Positions 26,152 to 35,844 of a stretch of 64,000 nucleotides of DNA are shown piece after piece (the first letter of the stretch is position 1; each line of letters starts with the position of its first letter). This DNA is from SZUA-36 sp963753105 (lineage in GTDB: Bacteria; Pseudomonadota; Gammaproteobacteria; Xanthomonadales; SZUA-36): NCBI GenBank assembly GCA_963753105.1, contig CAVWBD010000011.1, positions 62,001-126,000 on the forward strand. The letters run 5' to 3'. The translations under genes and the position numbers were made by a program. The notes under the pieces were generated by a model that did no database searches, was not told where the DNA came from, and saw only the letters and a program-made list of their open reading frames with translations.

Positions 26152-28884
26152 TCACCGCACAGGTCTCGCGTGCGCCGATCCTCTGAGGATTGCATTCATG
26201 AAGATAACATTCAAACCGTCGAGATATGCGCGTACCGTTGGGTCCTGGGTGAAACCGATCACAAAACCCTTGCCCAGGGGTTGGGCCACTACGAATGGCT
26301 TCCAGGCGAGTTGTTTGCGGTTTTGCTCCCACATGTAGCCACTGGCGAGCAAGTCTTCTGCACCACGGAACACGGCCACGTTGACCGCTTCATCCTGCCT
26401 GGCGGGGGTATAGATGTCGGGCCCGCGCACAAGCACGTTCAGGCTTGATGCCACACCGGCTCCCAGCCAGTGGTCCGGGTCGACGGTCGCACGGACCAGT
26501 ACACCGGCAACGGAGTCCGGGTTGTCCTTTTCAGGTGTAATCGACTTCCTGTAGGCTTCCGCGTCGGTGATATAACTGCCCTTGACGGTGGCCTCGGCTG
26601 GCTCTTCGCCATCCTTGCTCTTACTGCTGGTTCCGTTGGGACTGTCATCAGCCCCTTCAATAACGGCATTTTCCCTGCGTACCGACAGCAGGTTGACTTC
26701 GGGATCAGCCAGGTAACGGTTGGCGTTGCCCAGGCCGATGAGTACGCCGCCCCTGGCCACCCATGTCTGCAGGTTTTCAGTGCCTTTCTTGCCCAGCGTG
26801 TCCGTGTAGCTTCCCCGTCGACCGTATTGCGGCAGGATAATGACCTGGTAACGGCTCAGGTCAGCGTTGACCAGGTGGTCAGTCCTGATGGCGGTAACCG
26901 GCAGGTCGAACTGGCGTTCGATGATAAAACGTACATTGCCGGCGCTATAGGAAGATGTTGGCTCATCCCAGGCCATCGCGACTTTCGGCCGGTTGAACCG
27001 CACCACGTTCTCGCTGCCGAAATTTGGACCTTTGCTGACCCAGCTGTTGTCCACCGGAAAAACGTTCGCGCCGGTTGCTTGCGCCAGATCCTTCAGTGCG
27101 GCAGACAGGTTGGCGGGGTTGTCCCTGGTATCAAAGATCAGGCTGCCGGCGGGATAAGTTTTGCCCTGGTGCGTGAAGGCCTTGTCGCTGCTTTTCACGG
27201 CAAGATCCTGGCGCAGCGCGTTGACCAGCAGACGCACGGCAGGCGCTGCACCCCATGGTACGAGATACGCGACCGAACCTTCACCGGCGGCAACAGTACC
27301 GGCTTGCACCAGCACCGGTCCCACTTGGGCGAACGAGCCGCTAACGGCGCGGGAACAGGCGTCGGCTTTTACGTTCATCATCAGTGGTAGTGACCAGGCA
27401 GTCACGTCGTAGATTTCGTCTTTCAGCTTCTTGGCCCGCAGGCGTTCCTGCTCTGCGAGGAAGGCATCGTCCATCGGCACATCCACGTCCATCAGCGTGC
27501 GGATCAGGCGTTTGGCTGGCTGTGCGGTGTTGATGACAAATGAGCCGGCCTCGTAAGTAGTGCCACAGGCATTGAACCCTGATGTCGCACGTTGGACTTC
27601 AACACCCTGTTTTACCAACAGGCCCGCAAGCTTGTTGGCGCCGGCCTGGTCAGGCTGGGTTGGCAGGATATAGGCACGGATGTCGTCTTTTTGTCCTTCC
27701 TCGATCGCGCTCACGCGATAGTCGTAAAACTCGGTCAGGAATTTTTCGCGGTTTGCGGCGGTGACTTCGGCCGTGGAAAGCGAGGTGACAAAGTGATTGC
27801 GGATGGTATGGGCGAAACTCATTTCATTGCCGTCATATTGCCTGACCACCAGGCCGCGTGATGAGGCCTGCTCATAAGTCATCGCTACGCTGCCGAAATA
27901 AGACGGCCAGCTGGCGCCATAACCCGGATAGAAGGCATCAAAAACCTCCCGTGTGTAATAATCCCGTCCGAACTCGTCAAACCAGCGGGCGTTGTTCTTG
28001 CCAAACAATGCCAGGCTGGCGCGCTGGTCCGCGGCCAGGTGCGGGTTATACGGCACGGCTTCGGGTGCGAAATAGTAGGTGCTGTCGGAACCCATTTCGT
28101 GTGCATCGACGAAGGAGACCGGATACCACTCCTGCAGGATTTTAACCCTGCCACGTGTTTCAGGCTGGGTCAGAACGAACCAGTCACGGTTCATATCGAA
28201 CAGGTAATGGTTGGTGCGTCCACCCGGCCACGGTTCGTTGTGCTCGGCAGAAATCCTGTCGGAATCAGGCACCAGTCCTTCGGCCATTTCAAAATGATGT
28301 ATGAACCGGTCCCGGCCATCGGGATTCTGCATGGGGTCAATGACAACAACGGTGTCACGCATGATGTCAGTGACCCGCGCATCACCACGCGAGGCCAGCA
28401 GGTGGTAGGCGGTAAGCATGGCCGCTTCGGTGGACGAAGCCTCGTTGCCGTGTACACCATAGGAAAGCCAGGTGATTGCTGGTTGCGAGGCGATGATCTG
28501 CCTGGCCTCTGCTGCCGATGTTTCACGGGGGTCCGCCAGTCGTTGCATGTTGTCCTTGATGTCCTGGATACGCGACATGTTTCCAGGTGATGTCACCACC
28601 ACGTAGACCAGTTCACGGCCTTCCCAGCTGCGTGCATACGGGGCGACGGAAATTCGCTCCGGTGCCGCCTCGGCCAGTGCCCTGAAATAGCGTACCGCAT
28701 CGGCGGCCCAGGTGATCCGCTCACCGGGGCTGTGGCCCAGTACGTCTTCGAGGGTGGGGATGGCGGGGTCGTAGTCTGCATCGGGCCAGTACGTGAAATC
28801 GTCCTTTGCAAAGACGGGGTTTGCCGCAAGGACGGATACAAGGATGACGGCTGCCACCCCTGCGCGTAGCAGGATAGATTTCAT
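26152..28884 (-). CDS. Secreted M14-family zinc carboxypeptidase (910 aa)
   Basis: A signal peptide (cleaved near NPVFAKDD) precedes an M14 peptidase domain with the zinc-binding H-x-x-E in SYGVHGNEASSTEA (residues about 145-158), an acid/histidine context in SFVDAHEMGSDSTYYF (about 260) and a repeat of typical M14 contexts. The remaining 500 residues hold a glutamine-amidotransferase-like (GATase-like) segment near VIILPQYGRRGSYTDTLG, as in large proteobacterial M14 peptidases. It probably digests peptides or peptidoglycan in the periplasm or outside. It overlaps the lipid A acyltransferase gene by 4 bases (ATGA). Confidence 0.87.
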   Translation of the reverse strand: MKSILLRAGVAAVILVSVLAANPVFAKDDFTYWPDADYDPAIPTLEDVLGHSPGERITWAADAVRYFRALAEAAPERISVAPYARSWEGRELVYVVVTSPGNMSRIQDIKDNMQRLADPRETSAAEARQIIASQPAITWLSYGVHGNEASSTEAAMLTAYHLLASRGDARVTDIMRDTVVVIDPMQNPDGRDRFIHHFEMAEGLVPDSDRISAEHNEPWPGGRTNHYLFDMNRDWFVLTQPETRGRVKILQEWYPVSFVDAHEMGSDSTYYFAPEAVPYNPHLAADQRASLALFGKNNARWFDEFGRDYYTREVFDAFYPGYGASWPSYFGSVAMTYEQASSRGLVVRQYDGNEMSFAHTIRNHFVTSLSTAEVTAANREKFLTEFYDYRVSAIEEGQKDDIRAYILPTQPDQAGANKLAGLLVKQGVEVQRATSGFNACGTTYEAGSFVINTAQPAKRLIRTLMDVDVPMDDAFLAEQERLRAKKLKDEIYDVTAWSLPLMMNVKADACSRAVSGSFAQVGPVLVQAGTVAAGEGSVAYLVPWGAAPAVRLLVNALRQDLAVKSSDKAFTHQGKTYPAGSLIFDTRDNPANLSAALKDLAQATGANVFPVDNSWVSKGPNFGSENVVRFNRPKVAMAWDEPTSSYSAGNVRFIIERQFDLPVTAIRTDHLVNADLSRYQVIILPQYGRRGSYTDTLGKKGTENLQTWVARGGVLIGLGNANRYLADPEVNLLSVRRENAVIEGADDSPNGTSSKSKDGEEPAEATVKGSYITDAEAYRKSITPEKDNPDSVAGVLVRATVDPDHWLGAGVASSLNVLVRGPDIYTPARQDEAVNVAVFRGAEDLLASGYMWEQNRKQLAWKPFVVAQPLGKGFVIGFTQDPTVRAYLDGLNVIFMNAILRGSAHARPVR

Positions 28885-29831
28885 GGTGTCTCCATTATTA
28901 TTGTTCCGGGGTCAGTTTCCGGTCTTTTGTGTTTCCATCTTCGGTGTGACCACAACCAGGTCTCGGGGTGCGCATTGATGTCACGCTCGAGACGCCGGGT
29001 GTGCAGTTCTGTTATTTCATTTTCGGCGTATTGTTTGGGATGCTCGGCCAGCAGTTCGGTGCGAAGCCGGTACAGGCCACGCTTTTCACGGATTACGGAA
29101 GCGTACACAACCGGGTAATCAAGCATTTTTGAGATGTTTTCCGTACCACGAAAAACGGGGGTGTCCTGGTTCAGGAAGGTCATCCAGTGTGCGTTGTCAG
29201 GCCGGGGCGTCTGGTCTGCGATAAAAGCGGTAGCGGTTAGCTGATCCCGGTTTTTCAGCATGCTCTTGAAAGCCCCCTTCATCGGGTACAGCCTGATACC
29301 ACTGCGCGTGCGCATCTTGGTGAAAAGCTCGTCGAAATGCCGGTTGGCTAGCGGATGGTAAATGACATACAACTGGTGCAGGTCCAACTGGCAGAACATG
29401 GCGCCGGTTAGCTCCCAGTTGCCCATGTGCCCGAGCACGAGGATGACGCTCTGATTTTCCCGGTGGAAGCGTTCGAGCGGGGCGAGGTCACCTTCATCAA
29501 TTCTGAAGAAACTTTGCACGCCCTTGGGTGAAATGGTCAGGGTCTTGATGACTTCCAACATCAAATCACACAGGTAGTGGTAGAAATTTTCACAGATTTC
29601 GTTGATTTCTTCAGGCGTCTTGTCGGGGTAGGCGTTTTCAAGGTTCGTGGTCACCATGGACTTGCGGTAGCCAAAAACCCGGTAGATGAGTACAAACAGA
29701 AAGTCCGACAACAGGTAAAGGGGTTTCTTCGGTAGCCATGACACCAGGTACAGGAACGGTAACGACAGGTAGAAAAGGACTGTGCTCATGCTTGGGTCAA
29801 AGTGCTCCAGGTTGCTGGATTCCAGTTTCAT
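28881..29831 (-). CDS. LpxL/HtrB-family lipid A acyltransferase
   Basis: A 316-residue protein with an N-terminal membrane anchor (VLFYLSLPFLYLVSWL), the catalytic HxxxxE in LGHMGNWELTG (residue about 134) and the conserved VYASVIREKRGLYRLR and PETWLWSHRRWKHK segments of lysophospholipid acyltransferases that add secondary acyl chains to lipid A. It indicates a Gram-negative outer membrane. The stop overlaps the start of the M14 peptidase gene, an unusual pairing. Which of LpxL, LpxM or LpxP it corresponds to is open. Confidence 0.88.
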   Translation of the reverse strand: MKLESSNLEHFDPSMSTVLFYLSLPFLYLVSWLPKKPLYLLSDFLFVLIYRVFGYRKSMVTTNLENAYPDKTPEEINEICENFYHYLCDLMLEVIKTLTISPKGVQSFFRIDEGDLAPLERFHRENQSVILVLGHMGNWELTGAMFCQLDLHQLYVIYHPLANRHFDELFTKMRTRSGIRLYPMKGAFKSMLKNRDQLTATAFIADQTPRPDNAHWMTFLNQDTPVFRGTENISKMLDYPVVYASVIREKRGLYRLRTELLAEHPKQYAENEITELHTRRLERDINAHPETWLWSHRRWKHKRPETDPGTIIMETP

Positions 29832-29894
29832 TAATGTCTGGAACCAGGCTGCTCAGACAGCATATTAACGTTGCGGTCGAGGCGATGTCACGCA

Positions 29895-30311
29895 CTAGAT
29901 TGCAGGCGGTTTCCCACGCAGTTTTTTCAGGGAGCCGCGTCGCTTCTTGGCGTCCATGCGTTTTTGTTTGGCCGCACGTCCGGGCCGGGTCGGAATCCGT
30001 TTGCGTGGTCTGTGACTGGCCAGGTTAACCAGTTCAGCAAGGCGTGCCAACGCCTCGGTACGGTTTTTTTCCTGGCTGCGGTGATTTTGTGCCTTGATGA
30101 TGACGATGCCATCGCCGGTGATCCGCTGGTCCTGTTTCTGCAACAGGCGTTGCTTGACCGCTTCGGGTAACGACGATGCTTGGATATCGAAACGCAGGTG
30201 AATGGCGGATGCGACCTTGTTGACGTTCTGGCCGCCGGGTCCCTGTGCTCGGATGGCGCTGATTTCAATCTCGTCAAGCGGGATACTGATTTGGCTGTTG
30301 ACTGCTAGCAT
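29895..30311 (-). CDS. arfB: Alternative ribosome-rescue factor / peptidyl-tRNA hydrolase ArfB
   Basis: A 138-residue protein with the class I release factor GGQ motif (RAQGPGGQNVNKV, residues about 21-33) and a basic C-terminal tail (KQKRMDAKKRRGSLKKL) that inserts in the mRNA channel of stalled ribosomes. Length and both elements match ArfB (YaeJ). It frees peptides from non-stop ribosomes. It follows the SQR-like gene on the same strand across a strong hairpin. Confidence 0.93.
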   Translation of the reverse strand: MLAVNSQISIPLDEIEISAIRAQGPGGQNVNKVASAIHLRFDIQASSLPEAVKQRLLQKQDQRITGDGIVIIKAQNHRSQEKNRTEALARLAELVNLASHRPRKRIPTRPGRAAKQKRMDAKKRRGSLKKLRGKPPAI

Positions 30312-30326
30312 TGTTTGACGGGATAT

Positions 30327-30355
30327 ACACGGGGGCGTTGTTGGCGCCCCCGTGT
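30327..30355 (-). terminator. GC-rich hairpin after the SQR-like gene
   Basis: A perfect 11-bp stem (ACACGGGGGCG at 30327-30337 with CGCCCCCGTGT at 30345-30355) with a 7-base loop lies 13 bases past the SQR-like stop codon and 16 bases before the arfB start. Without a T-run it may pause transcription or protect the upstream mRNA rather than fully terminate. Confidence 0.55.
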
Positions 30356-30368
30356 GCGTGTTAGCCGC

Positions 30369-31656
30369 TTAATCCTTCAGACGGTTCAGACCAATAACCC
30401 GCAGTGCCAGCTTCTGGAACAAGGGGTCGTGGGAGCCGCGCTTCATGTTGAAAATGAAGTATTTCTCGAACGCGGCCTTCGACCAGTGCACCCACTTGCC
30501 TTTCTTGGCCCAGGTGATGTTACGTGGCGGTATCTGCGGCACGGCGATAAATGCGGCGCCGGTATCCCCCATATCCGCCAGGCAGAAAGCACTCCAGGTG
30601 GCTACTTTCTCAGCGCGCGTTGCCCTTGATGTCATTGGAAATATTGTGCGCCGTTGCGGCCGACATGGATTCGATCATGTAGCCGGTCTTGGGCGTGCCA
30701 GTGGGCACCGGTGTCGCTTCCGCCGGTGGAATCGCGATACACACACCGACGGAGTAGATGTTGTTCCACTTCGGGTTGCGCTGATGTTCATCGACCTTGA
30801 CGAAACCGCGCGGGTTGACGAGGTCTTCTCCGACATTCATGACTGCTTCGACACCGAGAAAGGCCGGTAACATCATTGAATAGTTGAATTCCAGCACGTG
30901 CTCTTTGAACACTTCGCCCTCGTTGTTGTACTCGTGGACGTGCATCTTGCCGTCTTCGATACGCTCCACCTTGGCGTTGGTGATCCAGCTGATGTGGCGT
31001 TGACGGAACTCGGCTTCCAACAAACCCTTGGAGTTGCCCACACCACCAAGACCGAGGTGCCCGATATAAGGCTCGGAAGTGACAAAGGTGATGGGTACGC
31101 GGTCGCGTATTTTACGTCTGCGCAGGTCGGTATCCATTATCGTTGCGAATTCGTAAGCGGGGCCAAAACAGGACGCGCCCTGCACGGCGCCGACCACGAT
31201 CGGGCCGGGGTTGTGTACGAATTCCTGCCAGTTTTCCCAGGCTTTTTCAGCGTGGTCAATGGTGCAAATGGACTGCGTATATGCTTCCGGCCCCAGGCCT
31301 TCTACCTCGTGGAAGGCGAGTGCCGGACCCGTTGAGATGACCAGGTAGTCGTAATCAAGGGCTTCGCCATTCTCAAGCAGCAGTTGATTGTCATCGGGCC
31401 TGATCTCGATCACCGCGCTGTGGATGAAATCGATACCCTGCTTTTTGAGCGGGCCTTCCAGGGCAAAACCGGTATCGGAGCGTTTGCGCCAACCCACGGC
31501 AACCCACGGGTTGGAAGGCACGAAACTGAAGTCGGCCTTGTTGGACACAGCGGTTACCTTGTGTTCACCGGGTGTGTCTTTCTTGAGGATATCCTGGATT
31601 TCATAGGCAGCGGGCAGACCGCCGATATTTGCGCCCATGATAACGATGTGTGCCAT
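30369..31656 (-). CDS. Sulfide:quinone oxidoreductase-like flavoprotein (frameshift near 30618)
   Basis: A 429-residue FAD protein of the SQR/flavocytochrome c family: FAD-binding VIMGANIGGLPAAYEI at the N-terminus, LVISTGPAL in the middle and two cysteines in the right contexts, GAVQGASCFGPAYEF and YSVGVCIAIPPAEATP, as in SQRs that use two cysteines for sulfide oxidation. The last 90 residues (SAFCLADMGDTGAAF to RVIGLNRLKD) lie in the next frame after one extra base near 30618. Start ATG 31656 is set by AGGAG 9 bases upstream; a frame extension to 31776 is not used. It would pass electrons from sulfide to quinone at the membrane. Subtype is not assigned. Confidence 0.82.
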
Positions 31657-31872
31657 TGTCTTACTCCTGGGTCGGGCAGGGAGGCACCCAGCGTGTCTGT
31701 GCTTCCCACGGTTGACGGGTAACAGGGTATTTATATCACAAGTTTGTGCGTGGCACTTGGCTTCGGAGGCTGACACTTGCCAGGTAGCTCAACAGGGTGG
31801 TTTATACTCTTGTACTCAGGCTCTACGGAATCCGAATCGGTTCCCCCGCAAACCGTGTGTAAATGGATTTAA

Positions 31873-31893
31873 AAACGGACTGACCGTCCGTTT
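31873..31893. promoter_or_regulatory. Palindromic operator-like site upstream of the CphA/CapA-like fusion gene
   Basis: AAACGGAC and GTCCGTTT form perfect 8-base arms around a 5-base centre, 52 bases before the start codon of the fusion gene. Size and spacing fit a dimeric repressor such as a TetR-family protein; no such regulator is in the window. The rest of the 288-base spacer (31657-31944) holds no gene that I can support. Confidence 0.5.
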
Positions 31894-31944
31894 GGACAAG
31901 GTGTTTGTTTAACCTGGAATTTCAAAGAACAAAGAGTTGAGTTC

Positions 31945-34900
31945 ATGGTTTACCGACTTCTAACCAGCCGAATTCTCTACCAGACGTCAAAATACGCACC
32001 TGTTGCGGTTGTTTGCCTGGAATTCGATATCCCGGGTGGATCGACACCGGGCGTCAGCCTGTCATTGCTGAACGCCACCCTTGGGGAGGTCAGTCAACAC
32101 GGTTCGGGTGGCGCGATCTGTTTGTCTGGCACGGAGTCGCCGTTGGAAGCCTACTGCGAGCTGGTCATAAAGCTGCAACGTTATGCGGGACACGAGGTGG
32201 CCTATTCGCGGATAAACGCCCAGGATGTCAGCCGGGAATGCCGTGTGTTCATTGAGTATGAGGACCCTGCAAGTGCCCTGTATGCGGCGGACGTGGCACT
32301 GGACCTCCTCAATGCAAACCTCGAGAACCCGGAGGGCGTGGAGGCAGACACAACTTCAGTGTTGCAGCAGCAACTGCATGAATATGTCACCTTTGCCCTG
32401 GCTCGCCGGTTGGATCCGAACACCCGGTTGCTGAAGCACATGGCCAGGCAGCGAGGTATCCCGGCCATGAGCCTGGATCCGTTTTACGGAGCGCCAACCT
32501 GGCCGGGGGCAGTTGAAAACTCAGGTGTTATCCAATATGGCTGGGGTATTAACCAACGGCAGTGTCGAGGAGCATTGCCCCTGGGTACGATCTCTTCCCG
32601 GCAATTCCGGGAATGCCTGGACCGGGCCTCTGTATTACCGAGACTGAAAGATGCGAACCTGCCAATCGCGGACCAGGACATGGAGTTCACTAATCGGAAC
32701 CAGACCAGGCGAGCCCAGCGTTCGGCCAGACGTATCGGTTACCCGGTGACGATCAGGCCTAAAGTCGCAGCATTACCCCAGTATGGATACCTGGACAATG
32801 GTGCGTTTGGGCCGCTTGAAAACGATGAGCAAGTCGCAGTTGTGGCAAGTTACCTGAGAGAGAAGGCAAAGGCTGACATTTGGGTGGAGTCTTTTGTATC
32901 GGATGCGCATTACCGTTTTCTCATCCTGGATGATGAAGTTGTATCGGTGCTTCGTTTTGCGCCACCCACTGTTGTCGGCGATGGAGTGCGCAGTATCGCT
33001 GCCTTGGCAGAGGCTAAAGCCGAAGCCACCAAAGGCGCCGAAAACCACCGGATCTGGCATCTTCTTGCAAAGGGCGACGATGCGCTGTCGTGTCGCCTGA
33101 CATCGGCTGGGATGGGTTTGTCCTCGATACCTGCAGCTGGCGATGTGATCAATTTGCGGGGTGAGGGCAATTATTACAACGGCGGGACCTGTGTCGAGGT
33201 ATCTGACCGGGTGCCTGCGAGTTTCAACGCAGTGGCGCTTCAAGCTGCAGAGGTGTGCGGGTTAAAGCAAATGGCCGGGGTTGACCTGGTCATAAAAGAG
33301 CTGCAGGGCAGTACCGGGATGCCCAACTGCGCCATAACGGGTGTAGATCCTGTCCCTGACCTGGTTTCCCATAGCAAATCGCCAGGGTCAAACTACCGGC
33401 GAATTTCAGAAAAGTTCTTTTCACAACTTTTTTCCAGTGACAAACCTCCAAGGATTCCCACTGTGTCGGTTACTGGCACCAACGGCAAGACCACGACCAG
33501 CCGCATGGTCGCCGGAATTCTCAAGGAGTCAGGTTTAAAAGTGGGACTGTCCTGTTCTGACGGTGTTTACCTGGATGATGATGTCCTCTTGCAAGGCGAT
33601 GAAGCCGGCGTGTTGGGCGCCATCGAGGTGCTGTCCAGCCCTGAAATAGAAGCCGCGGTACTCGAGACTGCGCGGGGCAATCTGGCCAACGCGGGGGTGG
33701 CATTCGACCAGGTTGATGTCGGTGCGTGCCTGAATATTGCCGATGATCATTTGGGCCTTGAAGGCATCGAAACGCTGGATCAGATGGCGGTACACAAACG
33801 CCAGGTGATCGAGCGGTCTGCAAGAGCCATAGTTTTAAATGCAGAAGATCCCCTTTGTGTGGCCATGCGGGAGCATACAACCGCACGAGAAGTGATCCTG
33901 TTTGCTTGCAATCCGGACCATCCTGAGGTTACCGCCCATGTAAGAGATGGCGGATGTGCGGTGGTCGTCGATGAATTCAATAACAGGCCCAGCATTATTC
34001 TCAAACACGCTCAGGGCGTGGCGGTACCCGTGATGGCTGTTGCGGATATACCCGCTACAAAAGACGGGGCAGTTTTGCACAATGTGTATAACGCCCTGGC
34101 TGCCGTGGGAATTGCCAGGGGTCTTGGAATTTCGGTGGAACATATAGTCAGCGGTTTAGCGAAATTCGTTTTGGGTGTCAGCACTACCCCCGGCCGGCTC
34201 AACGAGATCCCGGGTTTTCCATTCGATGTCCTGGTGGACGCGGCCCACAATCCGCATGGCATTCGCCACCTGGTCCAATATGTGAATCAACGCGTGGTCG
34301 ATGGAAAGAGGATCATCGTTTTTGGTGCGAGGGCAGCTTTACCCGAGCAGACCATACAGAATTGTGCGGCATTGATCGCCGGTAACTTTGACTTGTATAT
34401 TCTGAGAAATTACAGGCCTGGTGATTCACCCGGTCCGCTGGAGGCGGGGGTTATTGAGATCATCAGAAGCGAACTGATTAGAAACGGTGTTTCAGCTTCG
34501 AATGTCGTCGTCGTACCGGGTGTTTTGGATGCCATAGACAGTGGAATTGGGTGTTCAGAAAAAGGAGACCTGCTGGTTGTTCAGGTTCCGGCAGGAGGCA
34601 ATGACAAGTTCGACATGATCAACCGAATCAAGGATTCAGAATGTCGTGCCGATGAGGATTTGGTAAAGACCCGCGCGTCAGACCTGGCGCAATCCGAGCC
34701 AGATGATTCAGACATGAAATTGCTGCTATGTGGTGATGTCATGCTGGGGCGTGGCATCGACCAGGTGCTACCCAACCCGGGCAATCCCAGGCTGCATGAA
34801 AACTGGCGGAATATATATGACGCCAGGGAGTTCGTACGACTGGCACAGCAAAAACATGGGGAAATCGACGATGAGCGTGACATGGCTTATGTCTGGGGTA

Positions 34901-35829
34901 ATGTGTTGCCGGAGATCGAAGAATTCGCTCCAGAGCTCAGACTCATAAACCTGGAGACTGCGGTCACTACCCATAACCGTGCGTGGCCGGAGAAACTCGT
35001 CCATTTCCGCATGAATCCACAGAACGTGGAGGTGTTGAAGCATGCGGAAATCGATTTTTGCGCCCTGGCCAACAATCACGTGATGGACTGGGGTCGGGAA
35101 GGGCTTGAAGAGACCATCCACGCTTTAGACCGTGCAGGTATCCGTTATGCTGGCGCGGGACCGTGTAAACACGATGCGGAAGAACCCACCATCATGGATG
35201 TGCCGGGCAAGGGGCGGGTGATCGTCGTTTCCATGGGGACGGTTTCAAGCGGTATACCCGGTGACTGGATCGCCCGTGACGACATAGCGGGCGTCAACCT
35301 GGTCGAGTTGAAGGAGCCCTGGGTCGAAGATATCCACAGTCGTCTTGCAGATATCAAACAGCCCGGTGATGTCCTGGTGGTATCAATCCACTGGGGTGGC
35401 AACTATGAAGCGGTGATACCACAGAATCAGCGTGAATTTGCCTGGCGGTTAATTGACAAGGCCAACGTGGATATCGTTCATGGTCATTCTTCACACCACG
35501 TGAGGGGCATCGAGTTGCATCATGGCAAGTTGATACTGTATGGCTGTGGCGACTTGGTCAACGACTATGAAGGTGTTGAAAAGTTGCCCGAACGCCGAGC
35601 ATTGGCGCCCGACCTTGGCTTAATGTACTTCGTCCGGGTTTCGCCGGAAAACGGGGCGGTGACCAATTTGCAAATGGTTCCTACAAAAATGCAGAAACTA
35701 CGTGTCGTACGTGGTGACCGGGACGACGCTGAGCGGCTGTTGCATGTTCTCAACCGGGAGTGTATCGGGCTTGGAACAGTGGTAGTCAATGAAAACGGAA
35801 TCCTGCACCTCAAAGCCATGAGTAGTTGA
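31945..35829 (+). CDS. Fusion: cyanophycin-synthetase-like (degenerate ATP-grasp + Mur ligase) with CapA-like domain
   Basis: A single intact 1294-codon frame. Residues about 1-200 match the N-terminal domain of cyanophycin synthetase (IQYGWGINQRQCRGALPLGT marks its end). Residues about 235-480 follow the CphA ATP-grasp, but key spots differ: the ATP lysine context is IGYPVTIRPK (Arg instead of Lys) and the metal motif normally read as E-V-N is ITGVDPVPDL. Residues about 500-900 form a Mur-ligase-type domain with an intact P-loop, TGTNGKTTTS (about 510), and VDAAHNPHG. Residues about 924-1240 form a CapA/PgsA-type metallophosphatase domain with GDVMLGRG, LINLETAVT, ANNHVMDWG, SIHWGGNYE and HGHSSHHVRG. 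This suggests synthesis of an amide-linked poly-amino acid or peptide capped or exported through the CapA part. No signal peptide or membrane segment is obvious. Product unknown. Confidence 0.85.
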   Translation: MVYRLLTSRILYQTSKYAPVAVVCLEFDIPGGSTPGVSLSLLNATLGEVSQHGSGGAICLSGTESPLEAYCELVIKLQRYAGHEVAYSRINAQDVSRECRVFIEYEDPASALYAADVALDLLNANLENPEGVEADTTSVLQQQLHEYVTFALARRLDPNTRLLKHMARQRGIPAMSLDPFYGAPTWPGAVENSGVIQYGWGINQRQCRGALPLGTISSRQFRECLDRASVLPRLKDANLPIADQDMEFTNRNQTRRAQRSARRIGYPVTIRPKVAALPQYGYLDNGAFGPLENDEQVAVVASYLREKAKADIWVESFVSDAHYRFLILDDEVVSVLRFAPPTVVGDGVRSIAALAEAKAEATKGAENHRIWHLLAKGDDALSCRLTSAGMGLSSIPAAGDVINLRGEGNYYNGGTCVEVSDRVPASFNAVALQAAEVCGLKQMAGVDLVIKELQGSTGMPNCAITGVDPVPDLVSHSKSPGSNYRRISEKFFSQLFSSDKPPRIPTVSVTGTNGKTTTSRMVAGILKESGLKVGLSCSDGVYLDDDVLLQGDEAGVLGAIEVLSSPEIEAAVLETARGNLANAGVAFDQVDVGACLNIADDHLGLEGIETLDQMAVHKRQVIERSARAIVLNAEDPLCVAMREHTTAREVILFACNPDHPEVTAHVRDGGCAVVVDEFNNRPSIILKHAQGVAVPVMAVADIPATKDGAVLHNVYNALAAVGIARGLGISVEHIVSGLAKFVLGVSTTPGRLNEIPGFPFDVLVDAAHNPHGIRHLVQYVNQRVVDGKRIIVFGARAALPEQTIQNCAALIAGNFDLYILRNYRPGDSPGPLEAGVIEIIRSELIRNGVSASNVVVVPGVLDAIDSGIGCSEKGDLLVVQVPAGGNDKFDMINRIKDSECRADEDLVKTRASDLAQSEPDDSDMKLLLCGDVMLGRGIDQVLPNPGNPRLHENWRNIYDAREFVRLAQQKHGEIDDERDMAYVWGNVLPEIEEFAPELRLINLETAVTTHNRAWPEKLVHFRMNPQNVEVLKHAEIDFCALANNHVMDWGREGLEETIHALDRAGIRYAGAGPCKHDAEEPTIMDVPGKGRVIVVSMGTVSSGIPGDWIARDDIAGVNLVELKEPWVEDIHSRLADIKQPGDVLVVSIHWGGNYEAVIPQNQREFAWRLIDKANVDIVHGHSSHHVRGIELHHGKLILYGCGDLVNDYEGVEKLPERRALAPDLGLMYFVRVSPENGAVTNLQMVPTKMQKLRVVRGDRDDAERLLHVLNRECIGLGTVVVNENGILHLKAMSS

Positions 35830-35844
35830 AGGCTTTGGTAATCG

